From: Thiobacillus sp.
Lineage (GTDB): Bacteria > Pseudomonadota > Gammaproteobacteria > Burkholderiales > Thiobacillaceae
DNA: 11,522 bases
Reading direction: 5' to 3'
Assembly (NCBI GenBank): GCA_011391285.1
Contig: JAABQU010000269.1
Coordinates: 1 to 11,522, forward strand
Positions 1 through 7,055 of this stretch are shown here, piece by piece. The first letter of the stretch is position 1, and every line of letters begins with the position of its first letter. Under the pieces are notes generated by a model, which worked only from the letters and a program-made list of their open reading frames with translations, searched no databases and was not told where the DNA came from. The position numbers and the translations under genes were made by a program.

Positions 1-594
1 CCCGATCAACTGTCCCATTGCGAAGCGCTGCCGCAGGGTCTGGATTCGGTGGCCCCACTCGGATTCGGGCAGACTGCCCAGGTCGAGCAGCAGCAGCGGA
101 GCCACACCCGCGGTGTCGGGCAGGGACTGCTCCCAGGTGGTAAACGCGGTGTCCATGCCGAAATATCCCAGCTGCACCAACAAGCTCGCCCACGCTGCCT
201 GGTCCTGACCGATCAGCCAGGTCTGGCTCACGTGCAGGTCATGGGGGGTGGGGTGGAGCAGATCGTGGCGTCGCTCGACCAGATCGGCGGTTGCCGTGGC
301 ATGAGTACTCGCCATGCGCCCCAGTGCCAGCAGGCGTTCGTTCAAATCATCCAGCGCGTCCTGCGGCAGTGGATGCGCCACCTCCTGGTTGAACAGGGCC
401 AGCGTGATCTGCTCGAGCTGGTGGCTGGCGTGATGCAGGGCCGTGACGCCCTTGTCGATCAGGAACTCGGTGAAGCTGTTGATCGATACCGCCAGCTCGA
501 CAAAGCTCTCGAAACTCGGCGCCGCCAGATAGCGCTGCCATGTGCTCGACAATGCCTGGCTTTTTTGCAGGAGTTCTTCGGGGGAGCAGAGCAT
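1..594 (-). CDS. Probable signalling protein, N-terminal part with degenerate receiver-like domain (partial)
   Basis: The frame is open for 198 codons from an ATG at 594-592 and runs off the left edge, so only the N-terminus is visible. Residues 1-115 look alpha-helical with no family I can name. Residues 124-198 resemble a response-regulator receiver: a hydrophobic strand (TWLIGQD, 125-131), then LVQLGYFGMDTAF (139-151), which resembles the LQLGYFGY segment I associate with receiver domains of some diguanylate cyclases, then LLLLDLG (167-173), whose Asp171 would be the phospho-acceptor. The acidic pair normally following the first strand reads Gly-Gln-Asp, so phosphorylation may be impaired. 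An in-frame stop at 640-642 and no good start between support this ATG, although there is no clear Shine-Dalgarno sequence. A GGDEF or similar output domain beyond the edge is inference. The coding call is firmer than the function. Confidence 0.6.
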   Translation of the reverse strand, partial: MLCSPEELLQKSQALSSTWQRYLAAPSFESFVELAVSINSFTEFLIDKGVTALHHASHQLEQITLALFNQEVAHPLPQDALDDLNERLLALGRMASTHATATADLVERRHDLLHPTPHDLHVSQTWLIGQDQAAWASLLVQLGYFGMDTAFTTWEQSLPDTAGVAPLLLLDLGSLPESEWGHRIQTLRQRFAMGQLIG

Positions 595-674
595 GAACGG
601 GGAAGGGGGCTGCCGTTGGTTTTTTTGATATTGGGGGGATTATCGCGCTTTATGGAGCTTTTGCGCGAGCAGAT

Positions 675-724
675 AAGCATTCGGGCCCCTGCCGGGCCAG
701 AAGGGCGCGGTTCCCCGGATGCTT
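675..724. repeat. Imperfect 11-bp inverted repeat in the intergenic spacer
   Basis: AAGCATTCGGG at 675-685 and CCCGGATGCTT at 714-724 are inverted copies matching at 10 of 11 positions, around a 28-bp GC-rich interior. They lie between the end of the metallo-hydrolase gene (752) and the start of the partial gene at 594, both on the minus strand. The stem could end or attenuate transcription leaving the hydrolase gene, but no T-run follows on either strand, so it is not a standard intrinsic terminator. A regulator site or a dispersed repeat is equally possible. Confidence 0.4.
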
Positions 725-751
725 AAGTTCCACCCTATCAGGTGATTGCGC

Positions 752-1702
752 TCACTCGCCGACACCTTCCTGTTCCAGTCGCAGGTACTGGCTGTATGCA
801 TTCGCCCGGTTGGCTTCCTCGAATGCAGGCATGTCGCGGTATTTCGACCAGTCAACCGCGTCGTAGGCCTCCTCGAAGGGGACGAGATCGCGTGCAGCCG
901 GACCCATGCGGTCGCGCAGAAAACCAAGATAATCTCGGGTCAACACCAGATCGGCTTTCGGTGTTCGTGATGCGGCGCCGTGGCCGGGAACCAGCACTTT
1001 GGGATCGAGCGCAATCAGTCTGTCGAGCGCGGCAATCCAGGCGCGGCTGTCGGCGTCACCGACAAAGGGCACGCGGCCGCGAAACACCAGGTCGCCGGCG
1101 TACAGCACGCCATCCGGCTTCACCAGCATCGCCATGTCTTCGCGGGTATGCGCGGGTCCGACGTGACGCAACGCAAACTGCACGCCACCCAGTTCAAAGT
1201 CGGTGTCGCCTTCCAGGAACCGGTCGGCTTCCAGCAGATGCGTGTCTTCGTTCACCCAGGGGAAAAGCGCTTCCTTGCGCTGGGCCAGACGCTGTGCGGC
1301 TTCCTCGGTGCGCGTGGCGCCCTCGGCCAGGCGGTGGGCCCAGATTTCGGCACCCAGCGCCTTGAATACCTGCAGGCCATAGAAATGATCGGCGTGGTAA
1401 TGGCTGACGATCACGCGCCTGATCGGCTGCCGGGTGGTCCTGCGGATGAGTTCGACCAGTTTTTGCGCCAGCGGAGGCGAGGCCAGCGCGTCGAAAACGA
1501 CCACGCCATCGCGGGTGACGACAAATCCGGCGTTCGACATGAACCCCTGGTTTTCGCTGGATGCCGCGCCCGGCAGGCCCTGCACGAAATAGCTGTGGCT
1601 GCCCAGCTTGACCGCCTTCATCGGCACGGTGGCAACTTCCATGCCGGCCGTGGCGGTGGCAAGAAAGGCAAGACCGAACAGCGAAAACAGAAAACGCAGC
1701 AT
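752..1702 (-). CDS. Exported MBL-fold metallo-hydrolase, SoxH-like
   Basis: This 316-residue protein is a metallo-beta-lactamase-fold hydrolase. A Sec-type signal peptide covers residues 1 to about 20 (Arg3, then a hydrophobic run ending in ATATAG), so it should act in the periplasm. The dinuclear metal site is complete: SHYHADH at 100-106 (His101, His103, Asp105, His106), His185 in GPAHTREDM, Asp204 in YAGD and His241 in PGHG. The length and motif layout resemble the SoxH/'quinoprotein relay' branch, but substrate cannot be read from sequence. The frame stays open upstream to 1873. I chose the ATG at 1702-1700 because the signal peptide starts there, AGGGC lies just upstream, and a TATAAT box lies at 1738-1733, inside what the longer form would translate. 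It diverges from the gene at 1833. No sox genes are visible here, so a role in sulfur oxidation is not shown. Confidence 0.9.
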   Translation of the reverse strand: MLRFLFSLFGLAFLATATAGMEVATVPMKAVKLGSHSYFVQGLPGAASSENQGFMSNAGFVVTRDGVVVFDALASPPLAQKLVELIRRTTRQPIRRVIVSHYHADHFYGLQVFKALGAEIWAHRLAEGATRTEEAAQRLAQRKEALFPWVNEDTHLLEADRFLEGDTDFELGGVQFALRHVGPAHTREDMAMLVKPDGVLYAGDLVFRGRVPFVGDADSRAWIAALDRLIALDPKVLVPGHGAASRTPKADLVLTRDYLGFLRDRMGPAARDLVPFEEAYDAVDWSKYRDMPAFEEANRANAYSQYLRLEQEGVGE

Positions 1703-1732
1703 GACAGCCCTAGCGGGATGAACTTGAAAATC

Positions 1733-1752
1733 ATTATAGGCAGTGCTGATGC
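1733..1752 (-). promoter_or_regulatory. Sigma-70-type promoter for the metallo-hydrolase gene
   Basis: On the minus strand a perfect TATAAT lies at 1738-1733, about 30 nt before the ATG at 1702, giving a leader of roughly 25 nt. The best -35 match near the usual spacing is weak; an upstream sequence ending GACA sits only 15 bp away. A 6-bp inverted repeat, GCCTGT and ACAGGC, spans 1751-1775 just upstream and could be an operator. The -10 call rests on the consensus match and position only. Confidence 0.5.
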
Positions 1753-1832
1753 CTGTCCTGATTCCTGCCACAGGCCTCAACGCCGGCCGTGATGCTGTGA
1801 TATCTTCAAACCTGTAACGGGGAGTTTCAGGC

Positions 1833-2360
1833 GTGTTCAAAAAACAGTGGCCGGCGTTTGTGCTGGCGTTCATCGTGCCCCTGCTGGCGGTGTTCTGGTG
1901 GTGGGGCGGATTCAGCGCGGTCAGCGTGACGGAGACCGATGCCGGTCCCTACCGCTATGCCTATCTGGATTACGAAGGCCCGATCAGCAACATGCGCAAA
2001 TCGCAGCGTGCGGCGCTGGACAAATTCACTGCGGCCAGGGTTGAGGCGGGCGACACGATCAGCGTGATCCTGACCGACCCGCGTGCAGGCGGCGGCAAGG
2101 TGCGCGCGCAGCTGGGCTATATGCTGGCTGACAACGCGGCTATTCCGGATGGCCTCAAGGCTGGCCGCATCGAGCGTCGTCCGGTCTACCGTGCGCAGGT
2201 GCAGGCAGTGGTGCTGCTGGCGCCGTCCAAAGCGTATCAGGCAATGTCCGACGCGCTGGCGCCGCACGGCAAGGCCATCGTCATGCCGACAGTCGAACTG
2301 TATCGCCCGGCCGGGCAGGCCAACCGGATCGGAATCTTTACCCTGGAGATGGATCGCTGA
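1833..2360 (+). CDS. Membrane-anchored GyrI-like (TEX264-type) small-molecule-binding-fold protein
   Basis: The gene encodes 175 residues. One hydrophobic segment at about 8-27 (ending VFWWWGGF) anchors the rest, which resembles the GyrI-like/AraC effector-binding fold seen alone in TEX264-type proteins: GPYRYAYLDYEGPIS at 38-52, then a predicted DP...GGGKVRAQLGY segment and a C-terminal PTVELYR...IGIFTLEM strand pair. The family is thought to bind ligands; no catalytic residues can be pointed to. The start is GTG at 1833, with GGGGAG at 1819-1824 placed well upstream; the next in-frame ATG would remove the membrane segment. The stop overlaps the next start (TGATG at 2358-2362), so the two genes should be co-translated. 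No ligand is suggested by context. Confidence 0.75.
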   Translation: MFKKQWPAFVLAFIVPLLAVFWWWGGFSAVSVTETDAGPYRYAYLDYEGPISNMRKSQRAALDKFTAARVEAGDTISVILTDPRAGGGKVRAQLGYMLADNAAIPDGLKAGRIERRPVYRAQVQAVVLLAPSKAYQAMSDALAPHGKAIVMPTVELYRPAGQANRIGIFTLEMDR

Positions 2361-3277
2361 TGGCTTTCTTCTCGGTGCTTGCCGCCGTCACCCTCGAACA
2401 CCTGCGTCCGCTGCGGCAACCGCTGCCACACTATCAACGCTACGCCCATTTCACCCAGTGGCTTGAACACCGATTCAATGCGGGCGATTACGTCCACGGC
2501 GCGATTGCCTGGGGACTGGCAGTGTTGCCGGTCCTGGCAGGTGTCTGGCTGGTTTACGCCCTGCTCGACGGGATCAGTCCGGTTCTGGGCTGGGCGTGGA
2601 ATGTGGCGGTGCTGTATTCCACCCTCGGATTCAAATACTACAGCGATGACGCCGAGCGCATCGCGCGGCTGCTGCGCGCCGGCGAGATCGAGGATGCGCG
2701 TGCGCAGATCGGCGCCTGGCGTGGTGGCGATGCCAGCCAGTTCAGCGCTGACGATCTGGCGCGCGTCACCATCGAGCAGGTGATGGCGGCAAGCCATCGG
2801 CAGATGTTCGGCGTGCTGCTCTGGTTTCTGCTGCTGGCCCCGCTGGGGCCGGTTGGTGCGGTGCTGTTCCGCAGCGCCTCGATCCTGGCACGGCGCTGGG
2901 TGAATGCACGCGGCCTGTTCGGCGACTTTTCCCAACGTGCCTTTCACCTGATCAACTGGTTGCCGGCACGGTTGACCGCACTGACCTACGCCATTGCCGG
3001 AAACTTCGATGACGCCACCTATTCCTGGCGTACCCAGGCAGACACCTGGCCGGATCCGGAAGAGGGCGTGGTGCTCGCCGCCGGTGCGGGTGCCATGGGG
3101 ATTCGGCTGGGCCAGGGCATCAATGTGGGCGGAGAGACGGTGTGGCGGCCCGAACTCGGCACCGGCCAGGCACCCGAGGCCGACTGTATCGAAAGCGCCG
3201 TCAGCATGATCTGGCGCGGGCTGGTGATCTGGCTGGTGGCGGGACTCCTGATCGTCATCGCCGGCTGGGTCGCCTAG
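2360..3277 (+). CDS. CobD/CbiB-family integral membrane protein (orphan)
   Basis: This 305-residue membrane protein matches the CobD/CbiB-family proteins found singly in many betaproteobacteria. CobD/CbiB proper makes adenosylcobinamide phosphate from cobyric acid and aminopropanol in the membrane. Visible family features are LEHRFNAGDYVHGAIAW (35-51), the membrane segment at about 52-69, VLYSTLGFKYYSDDAE (84-99), the ASHRQMFGVLLWFLLL segment (144-159), FHLINWLPARLTAL (195-208), AGNFDDATYSWR (213-224) and a last membrane helix at about 285-303. The ATG at 2360 overlaps the previous stop by one base, with GGAG 11 nt upstream. No cobalamin gene lies nearby, and these proteins can also resemble AmpE, so the enzymatic role is uncertain. 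The 3' end lies 5 bp before the structured repeat element at 3283, which separates it from the next gene. Confidence 0.8.
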   Translation: MAFFSVLAAVTLEHLRPLRQPLPHYQRYAHFTQWLEHRFNAGDYVHGAIAWGLAVLPVLAGVWLVYALLDGISPVLGWAWNVAVLYSTLGFKYYSDDAERIARLLRAGEIEDARAQIGAWRGGDASQFSADDLARVTIEQVMAASHRQMFGVLLWFLLLAPLGPVGAVLFRSASILARRWVNARGLFGDFSQRAFHLINWLPARLTALTYAIAGNFDDATYSWRTQADTWPDPEEGVVLAAGAGAMGIRLGQGINVGGETVWRPELGTGQAPEADCIESAVSMIWRGLVIWLVAGLLIVIAGWVA

Positions 3278-3282
3278 GTGAA

Positions 3283-3574
3283 CCTAGAAACCGTAGTTGA
3301 CCGCTAATCCCTTCTATTGAATCCCGCATGGATATGGATTTTTCTGCCTTCGAGTATGTTTGCCGGCAAACGGGTGCCGCTACGCACCCCCTGGCACGCC
3401 AGGTCATGCGCCTGCCTTTGCACCCGCAGGGGGCGGGCCGGATTCGTAAAGCTGCTCACGCAGCAACGACACCGCTCTCGCTCGTCGTTGCAGGCATCGG
3501 CCTGCTGCCTCCTCGCTTCGCGGCATCCGCCCGCCCTGACGCACCATCGGGTGCGTCCAACTGCGGTTTCTAGG
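3283..3574. mobile_element. MITE-like structured repeat element (about 290 bp, non-coding)
   Basis: The ends are inverted copies matching at 16 of 17 bases: CCTAGAAACCGTAGTTG at 3283-3299 and CAACTGCGGTTTCTAGG at 3558-3574. CTAG occurs at both tips (3284-3287 and 3570-3573) and could be a 4-bp target duplication rather than part of the repeat. The interior is a chain of stems: palindrome GTTTGCCGGCAAAC at 3358-3371; GGGTGC/GCACCC at 3372-3389; CTGGC/GCCAG at 3391-3402; GCTGC/GCAGC at 3451-3464; GCAACGAC/GTCGTTGC at 3463-3491; GCAGGC/GCCTGC at 3490-3505; GACGCACC/GGTGCGTC at 3538-3557. The last two share an ATCG loop. No transposase is encoded; an open frame at 3328-3573 has no credible protein. 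Size, ends and lack of genes suggest a miniature element mobilised in trans, or a structured RNA. Copy number cannot be tested here. Confidence 0.65.
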
Positions 3575-3579
3575 CTCCC

Positions 3580-4818
3580 ATGCTCAACGCGCTGTGGATC
3601 GGCTTCTTTCTCATCGCCTTCCTGATCGCGCTCATCAAACTGGTTTTTCTCGGTGACGCTGCAATCTTTGCAGCATTGGTGAAGGCGCTTTTCGACAGCA
3701 GCAAGACCGCATTCGAGATCGCGCTGGGCCTCACCGGCGTGATGGCGCTGTGGCTCGGGGTGATGAAGATCGGCGAGCGTGCCGGCATGCTCGAACTGCT
3801 GACGCGCGGCCTGGCGCCGCTGTTCCGCCGCCTGTTTCCCGACGTGCCGGCGAACCACCCCGCGCTCGGCGCGATGACCATGAACATGGGTGCCAACATG
3901 CTGGGGCTGGACAACGCGGCGACCCCGCTCGGCATCAAGGCGATGCAGGAACTGCAGACGCTCAATCCCTCGTCTGACACCGCGAGCGACGCGCAGGTGC
4001 TGTTCCTCGTCATCAACACCGCATCGGTGACGCTGCTGCCGGTCACCATCTTCACCTACCGTGCCCAGCTCGGCGCGGCCGACCCGACCGATGTATTTGT
4101 CCCGCTGCTGATCACCACCTACATCGGCACCCTGATCGGCCTGTTCGTCACCGGCCTGTTCCAGAAGCTGCACCTGTGGAACCGCGTCACGATGGCCTAT
4201 CTCGGCGGCGCCACCGCGCTGATCGGCGGCATGGTCGCGTATTTCTCCAGCCTCGACGCCGCCACGATGACGCGACAGTCATCCATCCTCAGCAATGTGT
4301 TGCTGTTCGGCATCGTCATCACCTTCCTGCTGATGGCCGTGCGTCGCCGCGTCAACGCCTACGAGGCCTTCGTCGAAGGCGCCAAGGAGGGCTTTCACAC
4401 TGCTGTCACGATCATTCCGTATCTTGTCGCCATGCTGGTGGCAATCGCGGTGTTCCGTGCCAGCGGCGCGCTCGACCTGCTGATGGGCGGCCTGCGCGGA
4501 GCGGTGATGGGACTGGGGTTCGACGCACGCTGGGTCGACGGCCTGCCGACCGCGCTGATGAAACCGTTTTCCGGCAGCGGCGCGCGCGCCATGATGATCG
4601 ACACCATGCAGACGCACGGTGCTGATTCCTTCGCCGGACGGCTGGCGTCGATCGTGCAGGGCAGCACCGAGACGACGTTCTACGTCCTGGCGGTGTATTT
4701 CGGCGCGGTCGGCATCAAGCGCGTCCGCCATGCGGTTGCCTGTGGCCTGATCGCCGACGTCGCCGGCATCCTGGCAGCCATCGGCATGGCGTATCTCTTT
4801 TTTGGTGCAGTCGCATGA
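3580..4818 (+). CDS. Nucleoside-recognition (Gate) domain membrane protein, SpmA-SpmB fusion type
   Basis: The 412-residue membrane protein joins two halves that are separate proteins (SpmA and SpmB) in endospore formers. The N-terminal half carries MTMNMGANMLGLDNAATPLG (99-118), and the C-terminal half carries KPFSGSGARAMMIDTMQ (328-344), QGSTETTFYVLAVYFGAVG (360-378) and RHAVACGLIADVAG (383-396). Hydrophobic segments occur near 5-24, 45-62, 140-159, 174-194, 205-222, 238-254, 275-295 and 389-410. The family contains the nucleoside-recognition or Gate domain and is presumed to move a small molecule across the inner membrane; the substrate is not established. The start ATG at 3580 lies 5 bp after the right end of the repeat element, whose terminal TAGG is the only candidate ribosome-binding sequence. 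The stop overlaps the exopolyphosphatase start by 4 bases, so the two are translationally coupled. Confidence 0.88.
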   Translation: MLNALWIGFFLIAFLIALIKLVFLGDAAIFAALVKALFDSSKTAFEIALGLTGVMALWLGVMKIGERAGMLELLTRGLAPLFRRLFPDVPANHPALGAMTMNMGANMLGLDNAATPLGIKAMQELQTLNPSSDTASDAQVLFLVINTASVTLLPVTIFTYRAQLGAADPTDVFVPLLITTYIGTLIGLFVTGLFQKLHLWNRVTMAYLGGATALIGGMVAYFSSLDAATMTRQSSILSNVLLFGIVITFLLMAVRRRVNAYEAFVEGAKEGFHTAVTIIPYLVAMLVAIAVFRASGALDLLMGGLRGAVMGLGFDARWVDGLPTALMKPFSGSGARAMMIDTMQTHGADSFAGRLASIVQGSTETTFYVLAVYFGAVGIKRVRHAVACGLIADVAGILAAIGMAYLFFGAVA

Positions 4819-6290
4819 AAACCTACGACACCCTCGCCGCCGTCGACCTCGGCTCCAACTCTTTCCGCCTCGAGGTCGCGCGGGTGGCGGGCGACCAGCT
4901 CTATCCGCTCGATTCCCTCAAGGAAACTGTGCGCCTGGCGGGGGGGCTCACCGAAGACAAAATCCTCGATCAAGCCACCCAGGCGCGCGCGCTGGCCTGC
5001 CTGCATCGTTTTGGCGAGCGGCTGCGCGGCCTGTCGCCGGAGGCGATCCGCTGCGTCGGCACTTCGGCGCTGCGGGTGGCCAGGAATGCCGACGCATTCA
5101 TCCCCAAGGCCGAGATCGCGCTCGGCCACCCGATCGAGATCGTCGCCGGACGCGAGGAGGCGCGGCTGATCTACCTGGGCGTCGCGCATTCGCTGTCGGC
5201 CTCGCCCGAGCGGCGGCTGGTGGTCGATATCGGCGGTGGCTCCACCGAATTCATCATCGGTCACGGCCTGAAACCACACGAGCGCGAAAGCCTGCACATG
5301 GGTTGCGTCAACTTTTCCAAGCGCTATTTTGCCGACGGCGTCATCGACAAGGCTGCACTCAAAGCCGCCGAGATGGCCGCGCGCGTCGAAGTCGAGCGGA
5401 TCGCCCGTGAATTTTCCACCGGCAACTGGCAGCAGGCGGTCGGCTCCAGCGGCACCGCACGCGCGCTGCGCGAAATTTTGGAACAGAACGGCTGGTCGAC
5501 GCGCGGCATCACCGCCGACGGCCTGGCGCGGCTGCGCAGCCAGTTCATCAAGGCCGGGCATATCGACGCGCTCGACTTGCCCGGCCTGGCACGCGATCGC
5601 CGGCCGGTCATCGCCGGCGGCTTCGCCATCATGGCCGGGCTGTTTGCCGAACTTGACATCGAGCAGATGGACGTCGCCGAAACCGCGATGCGCGAAGGCA
5701 TCCTCTATGACCTGCTGGGACGCTTCCACAAGCAGGACATGCGCGAGGCGACCGTCGACGAATTCATGCGCCGTTACCACATCGATACCCAGCAGGCCGC
5801 ACGCATCAAGCGCGTGTCGCATAAATTGCTGGCTGCCAGCGGCGGCAAGGACGAAAACGACGTGCGCTTTCTCGACTGGGCCGCGCGGCTGCACGAGATC
5901 GGCCTGTCGGTCTCGCACGGCGGCTACCACCGCCATTCCGGCTACATCCTGGAAAATGCCGATATGCCCGGCTTTTCGCGCACCGAACAGACGCGTCTGG
6001 ACCTGCTCGCACGCGCCCAGCGCGGGGCGCTGCTCAAACTGCCGGATTTCGCCGCCGGGGCCGTGTCAGACAACGATCGCATGCTGGTATGGCTGCTGCG
6101 CCAGGCCGTCATCCTCTGTCGCAGTCGCGCCGAGCCGCGTTTGCCCGAGGTGAGGGTGGAGAACGGCAACAAGCGCATTCGCCTGACCTTGCCCGAGGGC
6201 TGGCTGCTCCGCCGCCCGCTCACCCAGCGCGCGCTGGAAGAGGAGGCAGTGCACTGGCAGGCGGTTGGGGTGAAATACACTTTCACCTAG
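4815..6290 (+). CDS. ppx: Exopolyphosphatase, Ppx/GppA family
   Basis: The 491-residue protein belongs to the ASKHA-fold Ppx/GppA family, which removes terminal phosphates from polyphosphate and in some members converts pppGpp to ppGpp. Motifs: phosphate-binding loop DLGSNSFRLEV at 11-21; catalytic acidic site in AGREEARLIYLGV (111-123, Glu114/Glu115); second loop DIGGGSTEF at 138-146; GSSGTARA at 210-217; and an HD-like C-terminal domain around 318-440 with AARLHEIG (356-363) and YHRHSGYIL (371-379). The length is close to E. coli Ppx and GppA, and sequence alone does not separate the two activities; Ppx is the default. The ATG at 4815 overlaps the preceding stop (ATGA), and no independent ribosome-binding site is evident. 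It is the last gene of its cluster and converges with the gene ending at 6413. Confidence 0.93.
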   Translation: MKTYDTLAAVDLGSNSFRLEVARVAGDQLYPLDSLKETVRLAGGLTEDKILDQATQARALACLHRFGERLRGLSPEAIRCVGTSALRVARNADAFIPKAEIALGHPIEIVAGREEARLIYLGVAHSLSASPERRLVVDIGGGSTEFIIGHGLKPHERESLHMGCVNFSKRYFADGVIDKAALKAAEMAARVEVERIAREFSTGNWQQAVGSSGTARALREILEQNGWSTRGITADGLARLRSQFIKAGHIDALDLPGLARDRRPVIAGGFAIMAGLFAELDIEQMDVAETAMREGILYDLLGRFHKQDMREATVDEFMRRYHIDTQQAARIKRVSHKLLAASGGKDENDVRFLDWAARLHEIGLSVSHGGYHRHSGYILENADMPGFSRTEQTRLDLLARAQRGALLKLPDFAAGAVSDNDRMLVWLLRQAVILCRSRAEPRLPEVRVENGNKRIRLTLPEGWLLRRPLTQRALEEEAVHWQAVGVKYTFT

Positions 6291-6412
6291 GGCCTGTTAA
6301 CGCAAATTTCCCCTTCGCGCCTGCGGAGGCAGCCAGTTGGTATGAGGCTGCGCCATCCGGATCGAGGACGATGCCTGGACGTGCGGGGATCGCCTCGGCC
6401 AGGTCTTTGTGA

Positions 6413-6931
6413 TTACTTGGCGCCCTTGGCGGGCCTGCCGGTCTTGATCACTTCGAGACGCCTAATCGAGGCAAGCACCGAGGCATCACTCAGCTTCGCC
6501 AGTCCAGCCACGGCTGCGCGCAGGATCTCGCTCTTCTTGGCGGAAACGCCCGCTTTTAGGCAACGCGTCTTGAGCAGAGCAATGACGGCATACTCGGTTT
6601 CCGGCATAGTGAAACTGTCACGAACCAGTTTGACCTTCTTGGCCTTGACCGGCTTGTCGGTTTTCCCGGAGGAGGCCGGCTTGGCCGCTGGTACGGCTTT
6701 CTTCGCCAGAGCCGGTTTCGGTGCTGCTGGCCGTCTGACGGTTTTCTTCGCTGTGGTCGTGGCCGGTTTGGCTGCGGGCGATGCCCGTTTGCGGGCTGGT
6801 TTTTCCACCGCCGGATTGGCGGCCTGGGCGGGACGTCTCCTTGCAGGGGCCTTGGTCGGCTGCGGCTTGATTTCCTCAGCGTCTGGCGCGAGAGCAGGGG
6901 GTTCGGAGGATTTGTTGGTGTCGTCGATCAT
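6413..6931 (-). CDS. Protein with histone-H1-like basic tail and small C-terminal domain
   Basis: The protein has 172 residues in two parts. Residues 1-20 are acidic and Pro-rich. Residues 21-100 are low-complexity Ala/Lys/Pro/Arg with repeated PAAKPA, KKTVRRPAAPKP and KPARKR units, like bacterial histone-H1-like proteins and expected to be disordered and to bind nucleic acid. Residues 101-168 form a compact domain, KLVRDSFTMPETEYAVIALL and onward, ending LEVIKTGRPAKG, which I recognise as a conserved betaproteobacterial family of unknown function; the strand-helix-helix pattern suggests a small DNA-binding fold, but that is inference. AAAGGAA lies 8 nt before the ATG at 6931, a good ribosome-binding site. 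It is transcribed away from the half-PPDK operon; the AT-rich 124-bp spacer between them probably holds both promoters. A nucleoid-associated or regulatory role is likely but unproven. Confidence 0.8.
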   Translation of the reverse strand: MIDDTNKSSEPPALAPDAEEIKPQPTKAPARRRPAQAANPAVEKPARKRASPAAKPATTTAKKTVRRPAAPKPALAKKAVPAAKPASSGKTDKPVKAKKVKLVRDSFTMPETEYAVIALLKTRCLKAGVSAKKSEILRAAVAGLAKLSDASVLASIRRLEVIKTGRPAKGAK

Positions 6932-7055
6932 GGGATTTTCCTTTCAGAATAAACGGGATATTCAGTTTATATAGTTAATTGCCATATTCAAGCGGTGTCG
7001 TGCGCCGATGCCGTGCTGTCATAAATAGTTCATCTGACAAACGTACCCTTTTTGA
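6932..7055. promoter_or_regulatory. Divergent AT-rich promoter region
   Basis: This spacer separates the tail-protein gene (minus) from the PhoU-like gene (plus) and should hold both promoters. The patch at 6964-6980 contains TTTATATAGTTAATT and is notably AT-rich for this GC-rich window. For the minus strand a TATAAA box (6971-6966) lies 35 nt before the ATG with no good -35 at normal spacing. For the plus strand CATAAA at about 7019-7024 is a weak -10 candidate. Exact promoters are uncertain. Confidence 0.4.

Noticed and set aside
49..726. Plus-strand open frame of 225 codons
   Set aside because: It lies antisense to the edge-truncated gene at 1-594; its translation is rich in Gln, Arg and Gly with no family character, typical of an antisense reading of GC-rich coding DNA.
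1703..1873. N-terminal extension of the metallo-hydrolase to an ATG at 1873
   Set aside because: The extension has no domain character, would bury the signal peptide, covers the TATAAT promoter and overlaps the divergent gene's start.
3328..3573. Open frame of 81 codons inside the repeat element
   Set aside because: It is composed of the element's palindromes, has no ribosome-binding site and no recognisable protein pattern.
3283..3574. Integron attC site
   Set aside because: The right end contains GTCCAAC, which fits RYYYAAC, but the complementary core site is not in the required order at the other end, and no integrase or cassette structure is present.
6329..6351. Hairpin GCAGCC/GGCTGC as a terminator between convergent genes
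   Set aside because: Only six base pairs with an 11-nt loop and no T-run on either strand.
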